Positions 7,742 through 15,740 of a stretch of DNA of 30,706 nt are shown here, in pieces (position 1 is the stretch's first letter; each line of letters starts with the position of its first letter). A program made the translations under genes and the position numbers. Under the pieces are notes generated by a model that saw nothing but the letters and a program-made list of their open reading frames with translations, did no database searches and had not been told where the DNA came from. Source of the DNA: SVTX01 sp045542075 (GTDB taxonomy: Bacteria; Bacillota; Clostridia; Oscillospirales; CAG-272). The stretch spans positions 1 through 30,706 of the forward strand of contig JAZQKI010000011.1 of the NCBI GenBank assembly GCA_045542075.1. Direction: 5' to 3'.

Positions 7742-9241
7742 ATGGCAAAAATATTGATCATAGGCGGCGGAGTTTCAGGGCTGTCTGCGGGCATATACGC
7801 GCAGATGGATGGACATCAGGCGATAATATGCGAGAGGGGGTCTGTGGCGGGCGGAAATCTCACGGGATGGCAGCGCGGTGACTATCACATTGATAACTGT
7901 ATTCATTGGCTGACGGGCACAAATCCCGCGACGGATACCTATAAAATGTGGGAGGAGCTTGGCGCGCTTGGCGGAGTTGAGGTATATCAGGGAGAAACAC
8001 TATACACGTATTCTCACAACGGTCAGGAGTTGTCCTTGCGCAAGGATCTGAAAAAATTAGAGCAGGAAATGCTTATGATATCCCCGGAGGACAAAAAAGA
8101 AATCAACTCCTTTTTCCGAGCTGTGGAGGTGGTTCAGGGGATGTCGGGAATCGGCGGCGAGAAGCACGATAAAAAGGTCAGTCCTGCTCAGACACTGACT
8201 GCGGTTCCCTATCTCTATAAGTATTACAGCCTCACGGCAGGCGAGCTTTCGCAAAGGTTTAAGCACCCTCTGCTCCGTGGATTTATATCATCTTTTCTGG
8301 GGGATTATTTCGGGGCGATTGCACTGATAATTATTTTTGCGCACTTTGGCGGTGAAAACGGCGGTATCCCCGTGGGTAGCTCGCGGGGTATGGCAAAAAG
8401 AATGACTGACAGATTTATTGAGCTTGGAGGAACCTTGTATTTGAATAAGAATGCTTCCAAGGTCAATCTATACTGCGGGAAGGCGGTATCCGTGAGCTTT
8501 GACGATGGAGATGAGATAGATGCGGACTACGTTATTTTGACAACTGATCCCGCCGTGATATTCAGGGAACTTTTGAGCATACCGATGCCCAAGAAGCTTC
8601 AGGCGGAATATAAAGACCGTCGCAAAATGCGGTTTTCGGGAATCCACTGCGCTTTTGCATGTGATATGGCGGTGCCTCCCTTCAGAGGAGATATTATTTT
8701 TGACGTTCCGCGGGAATATCAGGGCGAAATGCACTCAAAAAATATCATTATCCGCGAATTCTCCCATGAGCCGAGCTTTGCTCCCGAAGGAAAAAATGTT
8801 TTGCAGAGCGTTATCTTTTGTGACGAAAGAGTGTCGCGCAAATTTATAAGATTGCGAAAAAACAGACCTTTATACGAACAAAGAAAGCGAGAGCACGCCG
8901 AGCTTGTTCAGAGTATTATGGAAGAAAAATTCCCCGTGCTGCGCGGTAAGCTTAAATGTATAGACGTATGGACGCCTGCCACGTATAAGCGCTTCGTGGA
9001 CTCCGATATAGGCTCGTTTATGAGCTTTTCTCTGCCCTCAAAATGCTTGCCTACAAGAATAAGCAATAAGATAGACGGCATTGAAAATATTATTCTGGCA
9101 AGCCAATGGCAGCACCTGCCGGGAGGACTCCCAATAGCCGCAGAGGGTGGGCGGATTGCCATACAAACTATAGCAAGGCTTGAGAAAAAGCACGTCAGCA
9201 AAAAGCAGGAAAAATACGAGAAGGTAGCTTCACACGCATAA
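7742..9241 (+). CDS. FAD-dependent oxidoreductase, phytoene desaturase-like
   Basis: This 499-residue flavoprotein has an N-terminal dinucleotide fold: GGGVSG at 8-13 and an acidic ribose-binding residue (E31) at the end of the second strand in AIICERG. The C-terminal ILASQWQHLPGGLPIAAEGGRIA motif is the second FAD contact typical of the CrtI/phytoene-desaturase and amine-oxidase superfamily. The sequence GDYHIDNCIHWLTGT near residue 50 marks a clostridial branch annotated as phytoene desaturase family, usually without carotenoid neighbours. No crtB or isoprenoid gene is present here, so carotenoid synthesis is not supported and the substrate is unknown. GGAGGA lies four bases before the ATG. 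The gene is alone between a weak promoter region and a strong terminator. Confidence 0.85.
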   Translation: MAKILIIGGGVSGLSAGIYAQMDGHQAIICERGSVAGGNLTGWQRGDYHIDNCIHWLTGTNPATDTYKMWEELGALGGVEVYQGETLYTYSHNGQELSLRKDLKKLEQEMLMISPEDKKEINSFFRAVEVVQGMSGIGGEKHDKKVSPAQTLTAVPYLYKYYSLTAGELSQRFKHPLLRGFISSFLGDYFGAIALIIIFAHFGGENGGIPVGSSRGMAKRMTDRFIELGGTLYLNKNASKVNLYCGKAVSVSFDDGDEIDADYVILTTDPAVIFRELLSIPMPKKLQAEYKDRRKMRFSGIHCAFACDMAVPPFRGDIIFDVPREYQGEMHSKNIIIREFSHEPSFAPEGKNVLQSVIFCDERVSRKFIRLRKNRPLYEQRKREHAELVQSIMEEKFPVLRGKLKCIDVWTPATYKRFVDSDIGSFMSFSLPSKCLPTRISNKIDGIENIILASQWQHLPGGLPIAAEGGRIAIQTIARLEKKHVSKKQEKYEKVASHA

Positions 9242-9272
9242 AAAAATCTCCGCACACAGTGCGGAGATTTTT
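9242..9272. terminator. Bidirectional terminator between converging genes
   Basis: TCTCCGCAC (9247-9255) pairs perfectly with GTGCGGAGA (9259-9267) around an ACA loop. It is flanked by five A and five T that extend the stem and give a U tract on both strands. It ends the oxidoreductase gene on the plus strand and the yfmF-yfmH-lgt-folD operon on the minus strand, whose stops lie on either side. Confidence 0.92.
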
Positions 9273-9274
9273 AA

Positions 9275-10126
9275 TTATTTGCCGTAAACCTTTGCGGCTG
9301 TGAGTGTATTTTGCATAAGCATTGTGATAGTCATAGGTCCAACTCCGCCCGGAACGGGTGTAATGTATGAGGCTTTTGGTTCGACCTCGGAGAAATTAAC
9401 GTCTCCGCAGAGCTTACCGCTCTCAAGTCGGTTTATTCCTACGTCTATTACGACCGCTCCCTCCTTTACCATATCCGCTGTGACGAAATTTGCTTTTCCT
9501 ATTCCTGCCACGAGAATATCCGCACAAAGACATATCTCCTTAAGATTTTTGGTTTTGCTGTGGCATACGGTCACTGTTCCGTTTGCGTGGAGCAAAAGCA
9601 TAGCCATGGGCTTGCCAACGATATTGGAGCGTCCGATAACCACGCAGTTCTTCCCTGCGATCTCAACTCCGCTACGTTCAATAAGCGCCATAACTCCCGC
9701 GGGGGTACAGGGCAAGAAATTATAGTCTCCTATCATTATTTTGCCCACGTTGTATGGGTGGAAGGCATCGACGTCCTTCTCGGGCTTTATTCTGAGAAGT
9801 ACTGCGGTCTGGTCAAGATGCCTGGGCAGAGGCAGCTGACAGAGTATTCCATGAATATTATCGTCACAGTTAAGCTTATCAATAAGGGATAAAAGCTCTT
9901 CCTGTGATGTGTCTGCAGGCAGCTCATAGGACTCCGAGTAAAATCCAACCTCCTCGCAGGCTCTCTTCTTGTTTCGGACATATACCTGCGACGCAGGGTC
10001 TTCGCCCACGATTATTACGGCAAGTCCGGGTGCGTATCCGCGCTCAGACTTAAATGCCGCAGTCTGCTCCGCTATCTCTGCTCTTATTTGTGCAGAAATT
10101 CTTTTTCCGTCAATTATCTGTGCCAT
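9275..10126 (-). CDS. folD: Bifunctional methylenetetrahydrofolate dehydrogenase/cyclohydrolase FolD
   Basis: FolD interconverts 5,10-methylene-, 5,10-methenyl- and 10-formyl-tetrahydrofolate, supplying one-carbon units for purines and formyl-Met-tRNA. At 283 residues it has the usual family length. The catalytic lysine of the YxxxK motif is K53 in YVRNK. Other family motifs are QLPLPRHLD (97-105), KDVDAFHP (117-124), PCTPAGVMALI (139-149), the NAD(P)-site strand VIGRSNIVGKP (163-173) and PVPGGVGPMT near the end. It is the last gene of its operon and overlaps the end of lgt by 17 bases, so translation is probably coupled. No odd residues were seen. Confidence 0.97.
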   Translation of the reverse strand: MAQIIDGKRISAQIRAEIAEQTAAFKSERGYAPGLAVIIVGEDPASQVYVRNKKRACEEVGFYSESYELPADTSQEELLSLIDKLNCDDNIHGILCQLPLPRHLDQTAVLLRIKPEKDVDAFHPYNVGKIMIGDYNFLPCTPAGVMALIERSGVEIAGKNCVVIGRSNIVGKPMAMLLLHANGTVTVCHSKTKNLKEICLCADILVAGIGKANFVTADMVKEGAVVIDVGINRLESGKLCGDVNFSEVEPKASYITPVPGGVGPMTITMLMQNTLTAAKVYGK

Positions 10127-11105
10127 CGTTTGCCGATTCCTTTACTGTCTCGGGATTATTCTTTTTGAAAAGCTTGTGATAAAATCTGTTGGGCTTGGGG
10201 TCAACGTCGGGCTTGAGAAGAATATCAAGCTTTGTAAGTGCTGCGTCGGGATTGCTGAACTTCTTGGAGTAGATAAGTCCCCAGACGAGAAGTCCGCCGA
10301 AGATCACAAAGCACAAAAGTCCTACAAGCTGGGAAACTCTTATATTGCCGATATAGAGACTGTCTGTGCGGAGTCCCTCAATAAACATTCTGCCAAAGCC
10401 GTACCAGGCGAGATACATACAAGCAGCCTGACCGTTGAACTTCTTTTTCTTATAAAGTATGTTTATAATCACGAATCCCGTTATATTCCAAAGGCTTTCA
10501 TATAGGAAGGTGGGATGAACGTAAACCATGCTGTACGTGTTAAAATCATAAACCGTGTTGTCGGATATAAGTCCCATTCTCAGGAAATAAAGAGGATGAC
10601 CCTCGGATACAAGTCCGCCGTAAGCCTCTCCGTTGACAAAGTTGCCCCATCTGCCTATTGCCTGAGCGAGCATAACACCGGGGCCTGCCATGTCAAGAAG
10701 TCTGAAAACGTTTATCTTCTTGAGCTTTGCGCTGATAATGACACCAGCCGCACCGCATATTATACCTCCGTATATTCCAAGCCCGCCTTCTCTGACATTC
10801 ACAACATGCTTGAGAAAATCCCAAACACCGTCTGATTTTGCTATAAATGAGTCAAGCTCAAAAATGACGTAGTAAAGTCTTGCTCCAACAACACCCATAA
10901 TGACAGTCCAGAGCGCAACGTCAATAAGCTTGTCCTGATCAACGCGCTCGTTTTTTGCTCGGTACATCGCGTATATAAACGCGCTGATTATTCCAAGTGT
11001 GATAATTATTCCGTACCAGTAGACCTTGAAATTCTCGCCAATGTGTCGGGTGACCTCAAAGGGATCTATTCCAAGCCCGGGAAACGATATTAAATTGGTG
11101 TCCAT
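10110..11105 (-). CDS. lgt: Prolipoprotein diacylglyceryl transferase Lgt
   Basis: Lgt moves diacylglycerol from phosphatidylglycerol onto the lipobox cysteine of prolipoproteins at the cytoplasmic membrane. The protein has 331 residues and about seven membrane helices. The Lgt signature GRWGNFVNGEAYGG lies at 151-164, preceded by the conserved REGGLGIYGGI (105-115), and the later YEsLWNI and LAWYGFGRMFIEGLRTDSL stretches carry further essential polar residues. The C-terminal 35-40 residues are a charged cytoplasmic tail longer than in many homologues. The ATG shares one base with the yfmH stop (TAATG), and GGAGG lies upstream, inside yfmH. Confidence 0.97.
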   Translation of the reverse strand: MDTNLISFPGLGIDPFEVTRHIGENFKVYWYGIIITLGIISAFIYAMYRAKNERVDQDKLIDVALWTVIMGVVGARLYYVIFELDSFIAKSDGVWDFLKHVVNVREGGLGIYGGIICGAAGVIISAKLKKINVFRLLDMAGPGVMLAQAIGRWGNFVNGEAYGGLVSEGHPLYFLRMGLISDNTVYDFNTYSMVYVHPTFLYESLWNITGFVIINILYKKKKFNGQAACMYLAWYGFGRMFIEGLRTDSLYIGNIRVSQLVGLLCFVIFGGLLVWGLIYSKKFSNPDAALTKLDILLKPDVDPKPNRFYHKLFKKNNPETVKESANDGTDN

Positions 11106-12403
11106 TAAACATTATCCTCCTTTATGGGATATATTACGGAAAGTGCCATATTTTCTTCTTTAAGAATTCTTTGTATGAGCTCTTCAATATATTCTACATC
11201 AATACTGTCCAGAATGTCAAGATATTCAAACAAGCTCATATTGTCTTTACCCGATGAGTATGATATAAGCATAAATGAAATATCCTCGGTAGAGTCAAAA
11301 TCCGATATAAAGCTTGCGTAGTCGCATCTTACCTCACGCTCAAACGCATCCTTATCCAGCCTTTGGTTCTTTACGTGACGTATCTTGTCCTTAATTTGAC
11401 GCATAAGCTCGTGGGGATCGTCGCTCTCACCGGAAAACGATATATAAGAAAACGTTTTTGTTGTGGACGCTCCGCAGTCAAAGCCGGGAGAGATGAGCTT
11501 TTTATCAAGCAGCTCAAGATAAAAGTCCTCAGATTGTGAGAATACCATGCGGCAGAATATATCAAGTGCCGTGCTCTGCTTGAGTCTTTCTCTTTTATCT
11601 GTCGGAATGTCGTTGATCTTCAGACCAATACAGCAGATAGGCTTTGCAAGCGGCATGCTTGCGCTGATAAATTCTCTATCCACTCCGTCCGACTCGTATT
11701 GCGGTATCTCCCTTGCGCTGAATTTGGGAAGCTCGGGGAGAATAGAGTCGACCGTCTTTATTATTTCGTCAATATCAAGGTCACCCGAAATACACAGCCC
11801 CATATTTTCGGGAGTATAAAAATCGCGGCAGCACTTGTAAAGGATCTCGGGGGTTATCTCATTGATGGACTCCTCTGTTCCGCAGATCTCGTTTCTGACG
11901 GTGTTGTTTTTATACATAGCCGACAACAGATTTACGTGACAGCGGTCATACGGATCGTCAACGCAACCGCGTATCTCCTCCGCGATTATCCCAACCTCCT
12001 TTTTAACGGATTCCTCCGTAAAATACGGAATAGTAACAAATCTTATAAGCTCGTGCAGACACTCGTAAAAGTTTTCGGTGGTGCTGAAAAAATACGCGGT
12101 CTTGGTGCTTGAGGTGAACGCGTTGCAATATCCGCCGTATGAGTTGATTATCGCATCGGCGTTTGAGCCATCGCTGTTATCAAACATCTTGTGCTCAAGA
12201 AAATGAGCGCACCCAAGCGGGAGATCAGTCTCGCCCTCGTTTGTAACGTAGCTTTGATATCTGCCGCCGAAATTCACGTAAAGAACTGCCTGCGCAGATG
12301 CTTTTTTCTTTGGAACGTAGGATATGAAAAGCCCGCTTTTGTGATGAATGTGATATGCTGATTCGCAAAGCTGCTCGGAGTAGAATTTTTCAATCTTGTT
12401 CAT
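11105..12403 (-). CDS. yfmH: M16 family metalloprotease-like protein YfmH (EF-P modification-associated)
   Basis: The chosen start is the ATG at 12403 because GGAGGA lies eight bases upstream; the in-frame ATG at 12427 has no ribosome site. The protein then has 432 residues. The inverted zinc motif is intact as HFLEH at 67-71, with the expected third ligand glutamate about 75 residues on, in AEEIRG (141-146). YfmH and YfmF are the M16 pair associated with 5-aminopentanol modification of EF-P in Bacillus; their exact chemical role is not settled. YfmH is the subunit that keeps the active site. It overlaps the end of yfmF by 14 bases. The EF-P gene itself is not in this window. Confidence 0.9.
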   Translation of the reverse strand: MNKIEKFYSEQLCESAYHIHHKSGLFISYVPKKKASAQAVLYVNFGGRYQSYVTNEGETDLPLGCAHFLEHKMFDNSDGSNADAIINSYGGYCNAFTSSTKTAYFFSTTENFYECLHELIRFVTIPYFTEESVKKEVGIIAEEIRGCVDDPYDRCHVNLLSAMYKNNTVRNEICGTEESINEITPEILYKCCRDFYTPENMGLCISGDLDIDEIIKTVDSILPELPKFSAREIPQYESDGVDREFISASMPLAKPICCIGLKINDIPTDKRERLKQSTALDIFCRMVFSQSEDFYLELLDKKLISPGFDCGASTTKTFSYISFSGESDDPHELMRQIKDKIRHVKNQRLDKDAFEREVRCDYASFISDFDSTEDISFMLISYSSGKDNMSLFEYLDILDSIDVEYIEELIQRILKEENMALSVIYPIKEDNV

Positions 12404-13739
12404 CTTCGTAGTCCTCCGAATCCGCATCGTCTGAATTTTTATTACTTGTCAAAAAGAATACCGAGCATACAGATACCTTTTGAGCAAAAGCTATGATATC
12501 CTCCTTTGTGACGGACAAAATCCGTTTCTTTCTCTCCTCAATGGATATATCAATATTCGCAAGCAACTTATATTTGAAGCTTGACGCGACAAGAGCTGCC
12601 GAAGTATCGGGCATTTGATTGAGGGAGTTGATAATTCCCTTTTTTGCGGTTATTATTTCTTCGTCCGATATATTGCCCAGCCTCATTTCTTCTATCTGAC
12701 CTTTTATTTCAGACAAAGCCACGTCTTTGTTCTCGGGCTTTATACCGCATGCTATTATCATTGTTCCCACGCCCGTGTTTATACCTGAATAACAGGAATA
12801 GCAAAGGCTCTTTTTTTCTCTGACATTCATAAACAGCTTTGAGGTAGAGCTTCCGCCAAGTATTTCATTATACAAAGTCATAGCCGCGCTATCGGAGTCT
12901 CCGATAGTGGTTTGGCATGTCAGACCGATGTTAAGTCTTGCCTGATTTAGATTGAATTTTTCCTCCGCCTCCCTATATTGCGGCGTTGGCAAGGCATATT
13001 TGGGCTCTATTGCTATAGGCTCTCTGCGCCCTATTTTATCAAATATAGGGCTAAGCTTTTCTGCTATCTCCTCCCTGGATTGGGTACCAACGTAATATGC
13101 CGAGACGGTAGAATGCTTGAGAAAATACTCGCGCACGGATGTAAGCTCCTCTCGGGTATATCCTCTCAAAAGCTCCTCGGTTCCGTACAAGGAATAGCCC
13201 GCGGGATCATCCCCGAAAACCATGCTGTCGCATCTGAGCGCCGCGTACGTCTTGGGAGAATTAAGGCTTGCGTTGATATTGTCTATCGCAAAATCTCTTT
13301 CGCTCTCAAAGAATTTTTCCGAGAGAAGCCCGTCGCTGTCATATAACGGATCAAGCAAAACGTCCTCAATAACCTTTAGAGTTTCGCCAAGAAGGTCAAG
13401 ATGAGAATCCTTTTGGGGCAGGTATTTTTTATCTAAGGTCGTACAGGATATACGGTAGGTGTGATTTGCGCCGAGATGATAGTCCTTCCAATAGACAGTC
13501 GCATCGTACATACTGTCAAGGTGTCTGTTCATATGGGCAAGCGTTGGGAAATTCCTGCTTCCTCTGAATATCACCGATAGCATAAGACGTACAAGAGGAG
13601 ACCTGTACTTGTCTGCCGGAAGCGTAAAGAAAAGGTCAAGACGGGATCTTTTATATTCGTCCGTGTTCAGACAGTAAAGATGCGCGCCTTCCGAAAGAGT
13701 TATTTTTTGGTTTTCTTCAAACAAAATTAAGTCCTGCAT
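12390..13739 (-). CDS. yfmF: M16 family protein YfmF, non-catalytic partner of YfmH
   Basis: The start is the ATG at 13739, with AAGGAGA about five bases upstream; the frame is open to 13820 but lacks a ribosome site there. This gives 449 residues. It has the M16 layout of two homologous halves: the N-terminal part contains FFTLPADKYRSPLVRLML, and the second half carries the GGSSTSKLFMNVREKKSLCYSCYSG substrate-side motif. The HxxEH zinc motif is missing where expected (around SVIFRGSRNFPTLAHMNRHL), as in known YfmF proteins, so it should act as the structural half of a YfmF/YfmH heterodimer. The C-terminus is very acidic (DDADSEDYEDEQD). It is the first gene of the operon. Confidence 0.9.
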   Translation of the reverse strand: MQDLILFEENQKITLSEGAHLYCLNTDEYKRSRLDLFFTLPADKYRSPLVRLMLSVIFRGSRNFPTLAHMNRHLDSMYDATVYWKDYHLGANHTYRISCTTLDKKYLPQKDSHLDLLGETLKVIEDVLLDPLYDSDGLLSEKFFESERDFAIDNINASLNSPKTYAALRCDSMVFGDDPAGYSLYGTEELLRGYTREELTSVREYFLKHSTVSAYYVGTQSREEIAEKLSPIFDKIGRREPIAIEPKYALPTPQYREAEEKFNLNQARLNIGLTCQTTIGDSDSAAMTLYNEILGGSSTSKLFMNVREKKSLCYSCYSGINTGVGTMIIACGIKPENKDVALSEIKGQIEEMRLGNISDEEIITAKKGIINSLNQMPDTSAALVASSFKYKLLANIDISIEERKKRILSVTKEDIIAFAQKVSVCSVFFLTSNKNSDDADSEDYEDEQD

Positions 13740-13773
13740 ACAAGTTCTCCTTCCATAAAAATAATCAATGTAT

Positions 13774-13802
13774 ATTATACACCAAAGCCGTGATTTTTTC
13801 AA
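13774..13802 (-). promoter_or_regulatory. Promoter of the yfmF-yfmH-lgt-folD operon
   Basis: On the minus strand TTGAAA (13802-13797) and a perfect TATAAT (13779-13774) are separated by 17 bases, about 35 bases before the yfmF start codon. It diverges from the histidine operon promoters. Confidence 0.82.
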
Positions 13803-13834
13803 GACCTTTTTATTGATCAAGTAATAAAATAATC

Positions 13835-13863
13835 TTGTAAAAAACTATATGCTATGTTATAAT
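13835..13863 (+). promoter_or_regulatory. Distal promoter of the histidine operon
   Basis: TTGTAA (13835-13840) and a perfect TATAAT (13858-13863) are separated by 17 bases. It lies 150 bases before hisZ, upstream of a second promoter at 13927-13955. Which one dominates cannot be told from sequence. Confidence 0.65.
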
Positions 13864-13910
13864 AGTGAATATTATTTTTTGTTAACAGTATTTTGAAATA
13901 TTATGAGGAA

Positions 13911-13922
13911 AATTTGCAAATT
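13911..13922. promoter_or_regulatory. 12-bp palindrome next to the histidine promoter (possible operator)
   Basis: AATTTGCAAATT is a perfect palindrome that ends four bases before the -35 box at 13927. It has an outer imperfect arm (AGGAA on the left, TTCCT on the right). The position fits a regulator binding site for the proximal promoter and lies downstream of the distal one. No factor is assigned. Confidence 0.35.
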
Positions 13923-13926
13923 CCTA

Positions 13927-13955
13927 TTGACATACAGCATCGTTTGTAGTAAAAT
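13927..13955 (+). promoter_or_regulatory. Proximal promoter of the histidine operon
   Basis: A perfect TTGACA (13927-13932) and TAAAAT (13950-13955) are spaced by 17 bases, 57 bases before the hisZ ATG. The short leader leaves no room for a T-box or a classical His-codon attenuator. Confidence 0.85.
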
Positions 13956-14012
13956 AAAGTATATTACACTTTAGTCTGCTAAAACGCTAAAGCGAAATGG
14001 AGAAAATCTATT

Positions 14013-15068
14013 ATGAAAAATATTAAAAATATCCCCGCGGGATCCCGCGATCTTATATATGAGGAGGCGGTTGCCCCAAGACAGATAGAGGATAAGCTCC
14101 TTACCCTGTTTTATAAGCTTGGCTATAAGCCGGTTTCCACCCCTGAGCTTGAATATTATACCACATTCAATCACGACAAGTGTGACATAAACGAAGAGAG
14201 CGTCTTCCGTTTTTCAGATATGGACGGAAGAACCGTCGCGCTTCGTCCCGATAACACCTCGCCCGTGGCACGTGTTGCTATGTCAAAGCTCAAGGACGAG
14301 GCTCTTCCCTTGACTCTCTGCTATTCTCAAAACGTTTTCCGCAATCGCACCGCGTTTCACGCAAAGCGATCGCAGATGCTTCAGGCAGGCGTTGAAATAA
14401 TTGGCGGCGATATGCGTGAAGAAGATATACGGTGTATTTTTACCGCGCTTGAAAGCCTTAAGGCGTGTGGCGAGGGTGCAAAGCTTGAGATAGGTCATGC
14501 CTCCTTCTTTGAGGCTCTCGTATCCGAATACGGTCTGGATGGTGAGGACACCGACAATCTCCGCACATATATAGCGGCAAAAAATTCGGGCGGATATCCA
14601 TTTACGACGGCATTGAAGAATCCCAGGGCTGTTGAGCTTGCAAGTAAGCTTCAAAGGCTTTACGGCGATATATCGGTGCTTGACGAGGCGCAAAAGCTTG
14701 CCCTTGGTAACGACAAAGCAATGGATATACTCTCGCAGATAAAATATACAGTAGATATTTTTACCGAGGCGGGATACGGAGATATGCTCCTTATCGACCT
14801 TGGTATAGTTCAGAAAATAGAATATTACACGGGAATAGTTTTTTGCGGATACGTTGCGGGTATTGGCGAGGCGGTGCTTTCGGGCGGCAGATACGACAGT
14901 CTGCTTGAGACATTTGGCTCTGACCTTTCGGCTTGCGGATTCGGGTTGAATATTTCTGCATTGGCGGAGCTTTCCTCCGTTGCTCTTCCCGATATTAAAA
15001 AACCGTCATTTTCAAACGGAGCTGAGGATATAATCGCTGCGGCGGCTCTGCTCTCGGGAAATAACTAA
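14013..15068 (+). CDS. hisZ: ATP phosphoribosyltransferase regulatory subunit HisZ
   Basis: HisZ is a catalytically idle class II histidyl-tRNA synthetase paralogue that binds short HisG and carries the histidine feedback site. This one has 351 residues, slightly short for the family, and lacks the C-terminal anticodon-binding domain of true HisRS. The class II motif 2 region reads ALRPDNTSPVAR (76-87), and the later YYTGIVFCGY and LSGGRYDSLL motifs mark the histidine-binding region. The N-terminal NIPAGSRDLIYEEA is typical. It is the first gene of the operon, with GGAGAAA before the ATG and hisG 11 bases downstream. The short form of HisG in the next gene confirms the call. Confidence 0.95.
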   Translation: MKNIKNIPAGSRDLIYEEAVAPRQIEDKLLTLFYKLGYKPVSTPELEYYTTFNHDKCDINEESVFRFSDMDGRTVALRPDNTSPVARVAMSKLKDEALPLTLCYSQNVFRNRTAFHAKRSQMLQAGVEIIGGDMREEDIRCIFTALESLKACGEGAKLEIGHASFFEALVSEYGLDGEDTDNLRTYIAAKNSGGYPFTTALKNPRAVELASKLQRLYGDISVLDEAQKLALGNDKAMDILSQIKYTVDIFTEAGYGDMLLIDLGIVQKIEYYTGIVFCGYVAGIGEAVLSGGRYDSLLETFGSDLSACGFGLNISALAELSSVALPDIKKPSFSNGAEDIIAAAALLSGNN

Positions 15069-15079
15069 GGAGTTTTATT

Positions 15080-15724
15080 ATGATCAAACTTGCGCTTACA
15101 AAAGGCAGAATTGAAAAGAAGGCTATAGAGATACTTCGCAACAGCGGTTATGATATGAGTGATCTTGACGACAAAGGGAGAAAGCTTTTGTTTCGGTGTC
15201 CGTCCGAGTGCGGCGATGCCGAGCTTCAGATAGTGCTTGCAAAGGCGGCAGACGTTATCACTTACGTTGAACACGGAACATGTGACGCGGGGTTTGTCGG
15301 ACGGGACACCATTATGGAGATGGGCGGAGATTTTTACGAGGTTATGGACCTTGATTTCGGTATTTGCCGTTTTGCGCTTGCGGGTATAAAGGACAAGGAC
15401 TTTTATTTTGGCTACGGACACAAGGTGATAGCTACGAAATATCCGAGCGTCACAAAAAAATTCTTTGCGGCAAAAGGAATTGACTGTGAAATAATCAAGA
15501 TAGAGGGCTCTGTTGAGCTTGCTCCCATGCTCGGTCTTGCGGACGCTATAGTGGATATAGTCGAAACAGGCGCGACTCTCAAGGAAAACGGACTTGAGGT
15601 TTATGAGGACGTGGCGTACATTTCGGCAAGATGTATAGCAAACTCCGCGTCTATAAAGCTGAAGAATAAGGAGCTTAACAGCTTTTTTGAAAAAATAGAG
15701 GCTGAAATCCAGGCATCAAAATAA
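15080..15724 (+). CDS. hisG: ATP phosphoribosyltransferase catalytic subunit HisG, short form
   Basis: HisG joins ATP and PRPP to give phosphoribosyl-ATP, the first step of histidine synthesis. At 214 residues it is the short form, lacking the C-terminal regulatory domain of long HisG, and so depends on HisZ. Visible motifs are the N-terminal LTKGRIEKKAIE, DVITYVEHGTCDAGFVGRDT at about 58-77, and the PRPP loop EGSVELAPMLGLADAIVDIVETGATLKENGL at about 139-169. AAGGAG lies seven bases before the ATG. Confidence 0.97.
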   Translation: MIKLALTKGRIEKKAIEILRNSGYDMSDLDDKGRKLLFRCPSECGDAELQIVLAKAADVITYVEHGTCDAGFVGRDTIMEMGGDFYEVMDLDFGICRFALAGIKDKDFYFGYGHKVIATKYPSVTKKFFAAKGIDCEIIKIEGSVELAPMLGLADAIVDIVETGATLKENGLEVYEDVAYISARCIANSASIKLKNKELNSFFEKIEAEIQASK

Positions 15725-15740
15725 TTGCGAGGAAATGAAA

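Noticed and set aside
13956..14012. T-box or His-codon attenuator upstream of hisZ
   Set aside because: The leader from the proximal promoter is about 50 bases, with no T-box motif, no specifier stem and no run of His codons.
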